This document shows, one piece after another, positions 1 through 7,269 of a stretch of DNA of 23,879 nucleotides. Under the pieces are notes generated by a model that saw only the letters and a program-made list of their open reading frames with translations, did not search any database and was not told where the DNA came from. Positions within the stretch are counted from its first letter, which is position 1, and each line of letters begins with the position of its first letter. The stretch covers positions 1 to 23,879 of the forward strand of contig CAIOXF010000015.1 of NCBI GenBank assembly GCA_903862155.1. The letters are read 5' to 3'. The position numbers and the translations under genes are program-made. Source of the stretch: an uncultured cyanobacterium (lineage in GTDB: Bacteria > Cyanobacteriota > Cyanobacteriia > PCC-6307 > Cyanobiaceae).

Positions 1-621
1 GAGCTTGGCCAGGGTTTCCTGGCCCACGTAGCAGCCCTTGTTCAGGCTCACCCAGGGGGACAGCCCCAACTCGAAGGGATTGGTGTCGTTGTTGGCTTCG
101 GAAGGCACCGCGGGGAAGCCCTGGCGGATGCGCTGTAGCTCGGCTTGCTCCGGCGTGAGCTCGGGCAAGGCCGCCAGCCAGCTCGGCATCGCGGCGCCAG
201 CGCGCAGCAGCAGGGCCGGCTGATCGGTGCCGGCGCCCAGATCCACCCCGGGTTGCAGCCATTCGCCATCGCTTAGCGGGGCGGCGGCTGCCCCGGTGAA
301 ACGCACGAGGGCGGCGGGCTGGGGTGCGCCCAGCTCCACCTGATCGGCTGGGAAGAGCACCCGATCCAGGGCCCCATGGATGGCGGCTGCGTCGCCGCTC
401 AGCAGCACCAGCTCCACCCCCTGCTCCTGCACTCGCACCAGGGCCAACCCGCGCATCCGCGCCGTGGGGCTGATCAGGCACGTGGCCAGGCAACTGCCGG
501 GCTTCGCCAGCTCAATCGCCTGGCTGCTCTGGCCGTGCAGGAAGCGGCGGGCATCGGCGCCCTTCAGCTGGATCGTGTGAACGCTGCGGCTCCAGCGCGC
601 GGGGGAGGGAAGGCTGCTCAT
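1..621 (-). CDS. ygfZ: YgfZ/GcvT-like folate-binding protein (5' part, runs off the window)
   Basis: This is the first 207 codons of a minus-strand gene whose 3' end lies beyond position 1. Near the end of the visible part the translation contains NKGCYVGQE, which matches the K-G-C-Y-x-G-Q-E signature of the YgfZ family. These are tetrahydrofolate-binding relatives of the GcvT aminomethyltransferase that help iron-sulfur enzymes to assemble or be repaired. The N-terminal half (RRFLHGQSSQ and following) also fits the family. The ATG at 621 is chosen because the ATGs just upstream run at once into a stop. It begins 16 nt after the pyrE stop on the same strand, so the two are probably co-transcribed. 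The cytoplasmic role is known from the family; the exact client proteins are not shown here. Confidence 0.9.
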   Translation of the reverse strand, partial: MSSLPSPARWSRSVHTIQLKGADARRFLHGQSSQAIELAKPGSCLATCLISPTARMRGLALVRVQEQGVELVLLSGDAAAIHGALDRVLFPADQVELGAPQPAALVRFTGAAAAPLSDGEWLQPGVDLGAGTDQPALLLRAGAAMPSWLAALPELTPEQAELQRIRQGFPAVPSEANNDTNPFELGLSPWVSLNKGCYVGQETLAKL

Positions 622-637
622 CGGGCCATGCTGGCCA

Positions 638-1225
638 TCACACTTGCCTGGCTGCCGCCACTGCGGCCACCTCCTCCAGCAGGAAGAGGCTGCGCAGCTC
701 CAGCCCGGCTTCGGTCATGGCCTCCAGGCCGCCCTCCTGCCGGTCCACGATTGTGACCACGCGCTCCACCACGTAGCCCGCTTCGCGCAGTTGCTTCACC
801 GCCTTAAGCGAGGAGCCGCCGGTGGTGACCACGTCTTCCAGCACCGTGATGTGGCTTCCGGCTTCCGGCAGGGGGCCCTCCAGCCAGGCGCCGGTGCCAT
901 GGCCCTTGGCCTCCTTGCGCACGATCAGCGCATCCAGATCCCGGCCCGCCAGGGCGGCGCGCAGGGCTACGGCGCTCACCAAAGGGTCGGCACCGAGGGT
1001 GAGGCCCGCCACCGCGGCAGCTTGCGGCTCCACGTGATCCAGCATCAGACCGCCGAGCAGGGCCAGGCCCACGCCGCTGAGGCTCACTGGCTTGCAGTTC
1101 ACGTAGTGGTGGCTGGTGCGGCCCGAGGCCAGGGTGAACTCGCCATGGCGATAGGCCCGTGTGGCCAGCAGCGGCAGCAGGGCTTCGCGCATAGCGCTGC
1201 TGGTGGTGGGCACGGAAACGGTCAT
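638..1225 (-). CDS. pyrE: Orotate phosphoribosyltransferase
   Basis: PyrE joins orotate to PRPP to give orotidine 5'-phosphate, the fifth step of de novo pyrimidine synthesis, in the cytosol. The translation has the PRPP-binding loop as VLEDVVTTGGSS near residues 128-139, preceded by the flexible-loop stretch RKEAKGHGTG, and the N-terminal substrate segment FTLASGRTSHHYVN. From the ATG at 1225 the protein has 195 residues, within the usual PyrE range. The frame is open to a GTG at 1282, but the extra 19 residues (MGTRVVAESG...) look unlike the family, so the ATG is preferred. The ygfZ-type gene follows 16 nt later, suggesting an operon. A plus-strand gene starts divergently at 1311, so promoters for both should lie between 1225 and 1311. 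Confidence 0.95.
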   Translation of the reverse strand: MTVSVPTTSSAMREALLPLLATRAYRHGEFTLASGRTSHHYVNCKPVSLSGVGLALLGGLMLDHVEPQAAAVAGLTLGADPLVSAVALRAALAGRDLDALIVRKEAKGHGTGAWLEGPLPEAGSHITVLEDVVTTGGSSLKAVKQLREAGYVVERVVTIVDRQEGGLEAMTEAGLELRSLFLLEEVAAVAAARQV

Positions 1226-1310
1226 GGCCGCAGCGGCAGGGGCTCGGATCTCCCCACTCTCGGCCACCACCCTGGTGCCCACTGGCCAGCTTCCTTAGCC
1301 TGGGGCCACG

Positions 1311-1862
1311 TTGTTGGCGCTGGTGGTGGCACGGATCGGATCACAGCTCGTGTTGGGCACTGGTGCGCTGGCCTCCGCAGTGCTGGCCGGCGCCGCTGCT
1401 CTGGCTGGCCCGGTGGTGTGCACCACCACCCTGGAAGCTCCGCCTGTTTCGCCGGGCAGCCGCCAGCCCGCGGCACCTGTGGACGTCACCCGCTGCGCCA
1501 CGGTGCAGACCACCCCCGAGTTGGTGGAGCGCCGCTTCTTCAGCTACACCTCGCCCTACGCCCGCGGCATCGACATCACCCACCAGATCACCGACATCCT
1601 CGGGATTGCGATGGGTGGCGGTGACGGCACCAAGGTGATGGGCTTCGGCTTCCCCGATCAGACGATCGTGTGGGACGGCTCTGCACTGCAAAACACCTAT
1701 CAGGTGCTGCTGGAGGAGCAGAGCAACCCGATGCCCTGGCGTACTGGCGATGTGCCCAGTGGCTTCTCCAGCAGCCTGGGCTCCGGTGGCGCCAGCACCA
1801 TGGTCTCGTCCTGGCAAGATCCCTCGGTGAGCTACGGCCGGCCGGTGCGCGGGCTCTGGTAG
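1311..1862 (+). CDS. Small exported protein of unknown function
   Basis: This gene encodes a 183-residue protein. Residues 1-32 form a hydrophobic leader rich in Leu, Ala and Val with an Ala-Leu-Ala just before GPVVC, so a signal peptide cleaved near residue 32 is likely and the mature protein would be periplasmic or outer-membrane associated. The mature part has only two cysteines, C37 and C62, which could form a disulfide. The middle is orderly (RRFFSYTSPYARGIDITHQITDILGI, given here as two parts: RRFFSYTSPYARG then IDITHQITDILGI), followed by a glycine-rich segment and FGFPDQTIVWDG. I think similar proteins occur in other picocyanobacteria, but I cannot assign a function. The start is a TTG, the first start codon in the frame; GTG codons at 1323 and 1326 are alternatives. 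The stop lies 12 bp before a tRNA gene. Confidence 0.75.
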   Translation: MLALVVARIGSQLVLGTGALASAVLAGAAALAGPVVCTTTLEAPPVSPGSRQPAAPVDVTRCATVQTTPELVERRFFSYTSPYARGIDITHQITDILGIAMGGGDGTKVMGFGFPDQTIVWDGSALQNTYQVLLEEQSNPMPWRTGDVPSGFSSSLGSGGASTMVSSWQDPSVSYGRPVRGLW

Positions 1863-1874
1863 CTCAGCTCCCCC

Positions 1875-1947
1875 GGGGGTCTAGCAATCTGGTGAATGCA
1901 GCGGACTCATAATCCGCCTTAGGCGAGTTCGATCCTCGCGACCCCCA
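1875..1947 (+). tRNA. tRNA with anticodon CAU (probably Ile2, else elongator Met)
   Basis: The 73-nt stretch folds as a full cloverleaf. The acceptor GGGGGTC (1875-1881) pairs perfectly with GACCCCC (1940-1946), and the discriminator is A at 1947. The anticodon arm is GCGGA-CTCATAA-TCCGC and the T arm GCGAG-TTCGATC-CTCGC. The CCA tail is not encoded. A CAU anticodon can mean initiator Met, elongator Met or the AUA-reading Ile whose C is changed to lysidine by TilS. The short D loop with GGTGAA and the CTCATAA loop look to me more like the Ile2 type, but this is a judgement from memory. Confidence 0.93.
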
Positions 1948-1956
1948 TCTGAATGT

Positions 1957-1979
1957 CCTCCGCCAGCGATGGCGGGAGG
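1957..1979 (+). other. Hairpin just after the CAU tRNA
   Basis: CCTCC-GCCA (1957-1965) pairs with TGGC-GGAGG (1970-1979) around a GCGA loop, with one bulged G at 1974. It lies 9 nt after the tRNA. There is no T run behind it, so it may help 3'-end processing of the tRNA transcript or weakly terminate it, rather than act as a classic terminator. Confidence 0.5.
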
Positions 1980-2017
1980 TGATCACCGATAATCCCCCCA
2001 TCTGAGGGGCCAATGCC

Positions 2018-3010
2018 ATGAACCCGGTGCGTGTGGGTGTCATTGGCATCGGCAACATGGGCTGGCACCACGCCCGGGTGTTGAGCCTGCTGCGCGACGC
2101 AGAGCTCGTGGGTGTGGCCGACCCCGATGGGGCCCGCGGCAAGCTCGCCACCGAGCAGTTCGGCTGCCGCTGGTTTCCCGACTACACCGCCATGCTCAGC
2201 CAGGTGGAGGCGGTGTGTATCGCCGTGCCCACCCTGCTGCACCACCGGGTGGGTCTGGCCTGTCTGCAGGCGGGCCTGCACGTGTTGATTGAGAAGCCGA
2301 TCGCCGCCAGCCAGGAAGAAGCCGCTGATCTGATCCAGGCTGCGGATCAGGCCGGCCGGCTCCTGCAGGTGGGGCACATCGAGCGTTTTAACCCCGCCTT
2401 CCGCGAGCTGGTGAAGGTGGCCGCCGGTGAGGAGGTGGTGGTGCTGGAGGCCCGCCGCCACAGCCCCAACGCCGACCGTGCCAACGACGTGTCGGTGGTG
2501 TTCGACCTGATGATCCACGACATCGACCTGGTGCTGGAGCTGGCCGCCTCGCCCGTGGTGCGCCTGGCCGCCGCCGGGGGGCGCAGCGCCGAGGGCCCCA
2601 TCGACTACGTGAACGCCACGCTGGGTTTCGCCAATGGGGTGGTGGCCAGCCTCACCTCCAGCAAGATGGCGCACCGCAAGATCCGCAGTCTCAGTGCCCA
2701 CTGCCGCAATGCGCTGGTGGAAACCGACTTCCTCAACCGCACCCTCCACATCCACCGCCGTGCCCACGAATCGGTGAGCGCCGACCATGGCGAGCTGGTG
2801 TATCGCTCCGACGGGGTGATCGAGGAGGTGAGCACCACTTCAATCGAGCCCCTCTATGCCGAGCTGGAACACTTCCTGCGCTGCGTGCGCGGCGAGGAGA
2901 AGCCGGCGGTGGATGGCCTCCAGGCGTCCCGGGCCCTGCAGCTGGCTGATCTGATCGAGCAGTGCGTTGAGCAGCCCAACCTCTGCATGACCCTCGACCA
3001 GCCGATCTAA
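2018..3010 (+). CDS. Gfo/Idh/MocA family NAD(P)-dependent oxidoreductase
   Basis: The 330-residue protein has the family's two-part build: an N-terminal Rossmann fold with GVIGIGNMGWHHAR (residues 7-20) for NAD(P), the EKP motif at 92-94 that supplies a conserved lysine, and a C-terminal substrate domain with the D163-x3-H167 pair in FDLMIHDID. Members oxidise or reduce hydroxyl groups on sugars, inositols or nucleotide sugars. The extended GHIERFNPAF segment (119-128) resembles the bacterial subgroup that includes UDP-GlcNAc 3-dehydrogenases, so a nucleotide-sugar substrate is possible but unproved. The ATG at 2018 follows a GAGGGG ribosome-binding stretch. Its TAA overlaps by 4 nt the TAG of the opposite-strand gene. 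A tRNA precedes it, and no sugar-pathway partner lies on the same strand nearby. Confidence 0.88.
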   Translation: MNPVRVGVIGIGNMGWHHARVLSLLRDAELVGVADPDGARGKLATEQFGCRWFPDYTAMLSQVEAVCIAVPTLLHHRVGLACLQAGLHVLIEKPIAASQEEAADLIQAADQAGRLLQVGHIERFNPAFRELVKVAAGEEVVVLEARRHSPNADRANDVSVVFDLMIHDIDLVLELAASPVVRLAAAGGRSAEGPIDYVNATLGFANGVVASLTSSKMAHRKIRSLSAHCRNALVETDFLNRTLHIHRRAHESVSADHGELVYRSDGVIEEVSTTSIEPLYAELEHFLRCVRGEEKPAVDGLQASRALQLADLIEQCVEQPNLCMTLDQPI

Positions 3011-6000
3011 TCGGCCAGCTGCCGCAGGGCCTCCAGCTGCCAGCGGCGGCAGTCTGCTGGGGAGGAGCAGTAGAAGCGATCCCAGGCGTCGGCCTTGTGG
3101 GTGCCGTACTCCGCGGCAGGGATCTCGGGGTGGGAGAGCTGCCAGCCCACCCGCACGGCGTGGCCGATCACCACATCCAGAGCCAGGTCATCGTCGAAGC
3201 GCACCTGGGGGTTCGCGCCAAAGAACGCCATCAGGGTGATCAGCGTTTCGGTGCAGAGCTGGCGGTATTCCGGTGCCTCGATCTTGCTGAGCAGGTGATC
3301 CACCAGGGCGGCGAAATTGCGCTCGCCCGGTGTTTTCTCACTCAGCAGCGGCTGGCTCTCCAGCCGGTTGCGCTTCTCGAGTTTGTCGCCGATCACCAGG
3401 CCGCGGCAGTGGTGCAGCAGATCCCAGATCCCGGGATAGAAATCGCGCGGCACCCGGCCCAGGGCGCCAAGCCGTTGGCGGTGTTGCATCCAGTCGCCGC
3501 CCTTGGGCAGCTCCTCCAGGGGATCGGGCACCTCCCAGCGCACGCGCCCGCTCAGGTGCAACTGCTCCTTCCGCTGCAGTGACGCCCGGGCGTGTTCCAC
3601 ATCGGCCAGCACCGCCCGCAGCCGGCGGCGGATGGCGTGGGGCGGCTGGCTGCAGAGCCGCTCGTAGGCATCAATCGGGGTGAGGTCTGCCTCGGCGGCC
3701 AGCTCGCTGGTGAGCAGCAGCAGCAGCTGGCCCAGCTGCAGGGTGAGGCTGCCGCTGAGCAGGGCGGGCTCATGGCGGGCCAGGCCGTCGAGGGCCAGCA
3801 GCAGTTCCTGTTGGAGCATCCAGTCGCGGCAGTCTTCGCTGCTGAAGCGGCGGATCATCGTGGCGATCGCCTGGCTGCCCATCGGCTCGGTGATCAGCGA
3901 GTCGTTGGTGTAATTCCGCCCCACCACCACTTGCTTCTGGCGCACCAGCAGGTCGATCAGCGCGTCTTCCAGCTGGGGATGCACCAGGCCGAGGGCACCG
4001 GCCATGCGCCGCACTTCGCTCCAGTTGCTCTCCGCCAGGGCGCGCCGGTACACCTCCTCCAGCAGGTCGCACAGCTTCACGGCTTCTGCGCCGTTGGGGC
4101 CCTGCAACTGGGCATCGAGGCCCAGGCGCCGCTCCAATTGCTCGAGCACCTCCCCCTGTTCCGCGAGGGAGGTGCTGCGCCAGAGCCGGTCGGCGAGTTC
4201 GGCCACCGCTGAGGCCGTGGCCTCCCGCTCTAGGGCCAGCTCCTCAGCTGCCGAGAGGGGCTCGAGGGTGGTGATCGCCCGCAGCGGTACCGGGGCCGGC
4301 AGGGGCTCGGCCTCGTGGGCCGCGGCTTCCTCTGGCAGGTCCACCCAGCTGGCCTGGTCGATCAGCTGGGCGAGGGTTGCCAGCTGCACCGGCACGCCGT
4401 CGAGCGTGCCCTGCTGGAGCTGCTCACCCAGACGGATGAAGGTGCCTGGGGCCGCGCGGAACGGGCCCTCGCCCACAGGGATCAGCAGCAGGGGCGAGCC
4501 GGCTCCGCGCCAGTGGCGCCGCAGCAGGCGCAGCTCGGCTGCGACCGCATCCACCAACTGCTCGGAGTCGTCGGCGAGATAGAAGGTGCCCTCCTCCAGC
4601 ACCGCCGGCAGAAAGGCCAGGGTGTGATCGCCGCCGGTGCTCTGCCGGTAGAGGCGGGCGGTGGCCATGGTTTCCATGCGCACCGGCGGATGGCCGCTCA
4701 GGCCCAGGCGCCCGTTGGCGCCCACGCGCCCCATGCGCTGGGCCAATTCGCGGGAGCTCGCCACCCGCAGCGATCCCGGCAGCCCGTCGCCCGCCACCGG
4801 CAAGCCCGCCTCGCGCAAGGCCTGGGCGATGCCGTCGTTAGCGGGCACCAGCGCCACCAGCACCTGGTCGGCTCCGAGCGGCGCCGCCAGCCGGCGGCCA
4901 CTGGGATCCAGGTCGGCCGGGGTGATCAGGCCGTTGAGCAGCAAATCGGCCAGCCAGGTGAGGCTCTGGGTCCAGAGCAGGGGCACGTTGGGGTTGGCCA
5001 CCCGCGGCTGGCTGCCGGGCTGGCGCCGCTCGGCCTCCACGCTCTCCTCGGGCACCAGGTAGAGCTCGGGCAACAGGGGCTGGCCATCCACCAGCACGCT
5101 CACGCTGGCCAGCCGCTGGCGCCACTGGCGGGCTTCCTCCCAGCGCTCCTCGCAGCAGGCGGTGATCAGCTCGAAGGCCCAGAACAGGGGCCACTCGCAC
5201 TCGATGTGCTCGAACTGGGCCAGCTCCTCGCGCTCGTAGTGGAGGCGGGTGTGGTCTTCCACCACGGTCTGGTGGCCGTCGCGGCGGAAGCGCTTGTAGC
5301 CGTAGGCGCCGCCCAGCTCGGCGCGGATCTTGCGGCGGGTGCGTTCCGCCAGCTGGCGGTCTTCCACCGCCCAGGCTGGATACCCAATCACCGAGAGACA
5401 GGCCGAATCCACCTCCTTGCTCGCCGATTCCCGCGGCAGCAGGCCCTGCAGGGCGCGCCGCAGGCGCACGATCGCGTCGTGGGGGATCACCAGGCAGCAG
5501 CTGCCATCGCCATGGGGGCCGTAGAGATCCAGGCCCTCCAGCGCCTCTAGCGCCGCCTTCACCATCCCAATCGAGCTGGCGTTGCGCTCCGGCAGGCCGT
5601 GGTTGCCCTTGTCGCCCCGCTCCCAGATGCCGTAGTCGGCCACGCGATAGGCGCGGGCCACGTAATACACAAGGTTTTGGATGAAGTCGCGCTCATGGCT
5701 GGAGCGCACCACCACCAGGCCGGAACGGGTGAGTTGGGCGAGCTGCAGCAGGAACAGCGCGGTGGCATCGAGTTGCAGATGGCCCCAGCCGTTGTCGGGC
5801 ACCACCGGCTCGCCGCTGCCGGTGTCAAACTTGGCGTGGATGGCATCCAGCCGGTGCAGGCTGTGCTTGAAGCGCTCCACCTTCTGCGACTGGCGCAGCA
5901 TGGCGTTCATCAGTCCGCGCATCAGCTGCAGTACCCGTTGCTCCAGCTCAAAAGCGCGCTTGCAGGGGCCGCGCAGGCGGCGGTGAGCCAGGGCTAGGCC

Positions 6001-6267
6001 CCACACGCACTGGATCGAATACACGCAATCGCGCACCCAGGCGTCCCCGTAGTTGCCGTGCACGGTGTGGGCCGTACTGGCGGGCAGAAGGCCCGTGATC
6101 GGGTGCTGGCGTCCCAGCACCACCTGCTCGATGCGTTGGTCGAGATCCGCCAGCAGGGTCCAGCCAGCGCCGGGTTCGCGGGCGAGCTCGTTGCCTGCCG
6201 CAGCTTGGCCTGTGCCAGCGGAACTGCCATGGTTGGAAGCAGGTGCGGCCATCCCGGATCTCAGCAT
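3007..6267 (-). CDS. Phosphorylase kinase alpha/beta-like protein, GH15-related, 1086 aa
   Basis: The protein strongly resembles the regulatory alpha/beta subunit of eukaryotic glycogen phosphorylase kinase along its length. The N-terminal glucoamylase-like (GH15) domain, about residues 35-370, shows GLLPAST (59-65), DAWVRDCVYS (75-84), DNGWGHLQLDA (158-168), DYGIWERGDK (211-220), LLPRESASKEVD (276-287) and ECEWPLFW (356-363). The C-terminal part has DLLVRQKQVVVG, RVPRDFYPGIWDLL and PEYRQLCTETL, which fit the later domains of those subunits. No protein kinase catalytic domain is present. Bacterial relatives, including cyanobacterial ones, are usually annotated as GH15 glycoside hydrolases, and the real activity is unsettled; glycogen or other alpha-glucan handling is the natural guess. 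ATGs at 6267 and 6252 are both possible starts. The next gene begins divergently at 6325. There is no signal peptide, so it should be cytoplasmic. Confidence 0.87.
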   Translation of the reverse strand: MLRSGMAAPASNHGSSAGTGQAAAGNELAREPGAGWTLLADLDQRIEQVVLGRQHPITGLLPASTAHTVHGNYGDAWVRDCVYSIQCVWGLALAHRRLRGPCKRAFELEQRVLQLMRGLMNAMLRQSQKVERFKHSLHRLDAIHAKFDTGSGEPVVPDNGWGHLQLDATALFLLQLAQLTRSGLVVVRSSHERDFIQNLVYYVARAYRVADYGIWERGDKGNHGLPERNASSIGMVKAALEALEGLDLYGPHGDGSCCLVIPHDAIVRLRRALQGLLPRESASKEVDSACLSVIGYPAWAVEDRQLAERTRRKIRAELGGAYGYKRFRRDGHQTVVEDHTRLHYEREELAQFEHIECEWPLFWAFELITACCEERWEEARQWRQRLASVSVLVDGQPLLPELYLVPEESVEAERRQPGSQPRVANPNVPLLWTQSLTWLADLLLNGLITPADLDPSGRRLAAPLGADQVLVALVPANDGIAQALREAGLPVAGDGLPGSLRVASSRELAQRMGRVGANGRLGLSGHPPVRMETMATARLYRQSTGGDHTLAFLPAVLEEGTFYLADDSEQLVDAVAAELRLLRRHWRGAGSPLLLIPVGEGPFRAAPGTFIRLGEQLQQGTLDGVPVQLATLAQLIDQASWVDLPEEAAAHEAEPLPAPVPLRAITTLEPLSAAEELALEREATASAVAELADRLWRSTSLAEQGEVLEQLERRLGLDAQLQGPNGAEAVKLCDLLEEVYRRALAESNWSEVRRMAGALGLVHPQLEDALIDLLVRQKQVVVGRNYTNDSLITEPMGSQAIATMIRRFSSEDCRDWMLQQELLLALDGLARHEPALLSGSLTLQLGQLLLLLTSELAAEADLTPIDAYERLCSQPPHAIRRRLRAVLADVEHARASLQRKEQLHLSGRVRWEVPDPLEELPKGGDWMQHRQRLGALGRVPRDFYPGIWDLLHHCRGLVIGDKLEKRNRLESQPLLSEKTPGERNFAALVDHLLSKIEAPEYRQLCTETLITLMAFFGANPQVRFDDDLALDVVIGHAVRVGWQLSHPEIPAAEYGTHKADAWDRFYCSSPADCRRWQLEALRQLAD

Positions 6268-6324
6268 TGGGGCTCAGCCAGTCGCAGGGCCAGCCATAGA
6301 TTCTCCATCTGAGGCAGGCCCCTG

Positions 6325-7050
6325 ATGGCAGCAACCGCAACCGAAGCACTCCGCACGCGGGTGCTGGGGATGCCGGTGGATGTGTGCCCGGATGTGTTTG
6401 AAGCGGCTTGTGTTCTGCACGGCCGCGGCGGCGGCCAGGTGGTGACCCTCAACGCCGAGATGACCATGGCCGCCCTGGCCGATCCCAACCTGGGCGCGGC
6501 GATTGAGGCAGCCCGGCTGGTGATCCCGGACGGGGCCGGTGTGGTGTGGGCTCTGGGTCGCCAGGGCTTTCGGGTGCGCCGCGCCCCCGGGATCGAGCTG
6601 GCCCACCGGTTGCTGGAGCATGCGGCTGAGGCGGGTTGGCGGGTGGCTCTGGTGGGGGCCTCGCCGGAGGTGATGGCCCGGCTCACGGCGCGGTTGCGCC
6701 AGGAGCTGCCCGGGCTGCGGCTGGTGTTCAGCGCCCACGGCTATCAACCGGCTGAGGCCTGGCCGGCACTGGAGCGCCAGATCATTTCCGCCCGGCCGGA
6801 TCTGGTGCTGGTGGCATTAGGCGTGCCGCGCCAGGAAACCTGGATTTCGGGTTTGCCGCAGCGCCGCAGCGGCCTGTGGATGGGTGTGGGCGGGAGTTTT
6901 GATGTGTGGGCCGGCACCAAAAAAAGAGCGCCCCGCTGGATGGGGGCGCTTAATGTGGAATGGCTTTACCGGTTGCTTCAGGAGCCCCACCGCTGGCGGC
7001 GGATGTTGGCTTTGCCGCAGTTCGCCCTGGCGGTGTTGAAGAACGGGTGA
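6325..7050 (+). CDS. WecB/TagA/CpsF family (GT26) glycosyltransferase
   Basis: This 241-residue protein is a full-length GT26 enzyme. It has the family's TLNAEM (41-46, with T41), PDGAGVVWA (68-76, with D69), ALVGASPEV, the VALGVPRQE loop and GVGGSFDVWAG followed by KKRAPRWM. T41 and D69 match the active-site Thr and Asp studied in TagA. Such enzymes transfer N-acetylmannosamine(uronic acid) or a related sugar from a UDP donor to a lipid-linked acceptor at the inner face of the membrane, in teichoic acid, enterobacterial common antigen or capsule synthesis. In a cyanobacterium an envelope or exopolysaccharide sugar is likely; the donor cannot be read from the sequence. It starts at ATG 6325 with a GAGG-rich ribosome-binding stretch 10 nt before, and ends 25 bp from the convergent psbK. 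Confidence 0.92.
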   Translation: MAATATEALRTRVLGMPVDVCPDVFEAACVLHGRGGGQVVTLNAEMTMAALADPNLGAAIEAARLVIPDGAGVVWALGRQGFRVRRAPGIELAHRLLEHAAEAGWRVALVGASPEVMARLTARLRQELPGLRLVFSAHGYQPAEAWPALERQIISARPDLVLVALGVPRQETWISGLPQRRSGLWMGVGGSFDVWAGTKKRAPRWMGALNVEWLYRLLQEPHRWRRMLALPQFALAVLKNG

Positions 7051-7075
7051 ACCCCTGAGAGGTTGAGGCCGCTGT

Positions 7076-7237
7076 TCAGCGGAAGCCCACAGAGGCCTGC
7101 CAAACGAAAGCCAGCAGCAGGAAGAACAGGGGGATGATCGGCAGGATGTCGACCAGGGGGCCGAAAGCCTGATAGGCCTCGGGCAGCTGGGCCAGGGTAT
7201 GCATCGACGTGGAGGCCAGCAGCGCGGAGACAGCCAT
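7076..7237 (-). CDS. psbK: Photosystem II protein K precursor
   Basis: The 53-residue product ends in the PsbK sequence LPEAYQAFGPLVDILPIIP then LFFLLLAFVWQASVGFR, a single membrane helix of the photosystem II core next to CP43 and PsbZ. PsbK is made with a short leader that is removed; here cleavage should fall just before the LPEAY segment near residue 17, giving a mature chain of about 37 residues as in other species. The ATG at 7237 is preferred; an in-frame ATG at 7249 would add MYPG. It lies 32 nt after the stop of tgt on the same strand, an adjacency I recall from many cyanobacteria, so it is probably transcribed both with tgt and from its own promoter. It is direct evidence that the organism is an oxygenic phototroph. 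Confidence 0.95.
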   Translation of the reverse strand: MAVSALLASTSMHTLAQLPEAYQAFGPLVDILPIIPLFFLLLAFVWQASVGFR

Positions 7238-7269
7238 CCCTGGGTACATCTCAGTTCGGTGGTCGGACG

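Noticed and set aside
644..1624. 326-codon open frame on the plus strand across pyrE
   Set aside because: It runs opposite to the real pyrE and into another frame of the exported protein gene, with no recognisable motif.
3863..3870. GCGATCGC (HIP1) octamers, here and at 19714-19721
   Set aside because: I noticed only two in the window, about what chance predicts at this base composition, so they are not a HIP1-rich signal.
4315..5550. 411-codon open frame on the plus strand inside the PhK-like gene
   Set aside because: It is antisense to a well-conserved protein, its translation is repetitive in Gly, Gln, His and Ala, and it has no family motif. It is a by-product of high GC at third positions.
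6305..6314. CCATCTGAGG shared by the leaders of the GT26 gene (6305-6314) and the oxidoreductase gene (1998-2007)
   Set aside because: A 10-base match is expected many times in 24 kb, and both contain an ordinary ribosome-binding GAGG.
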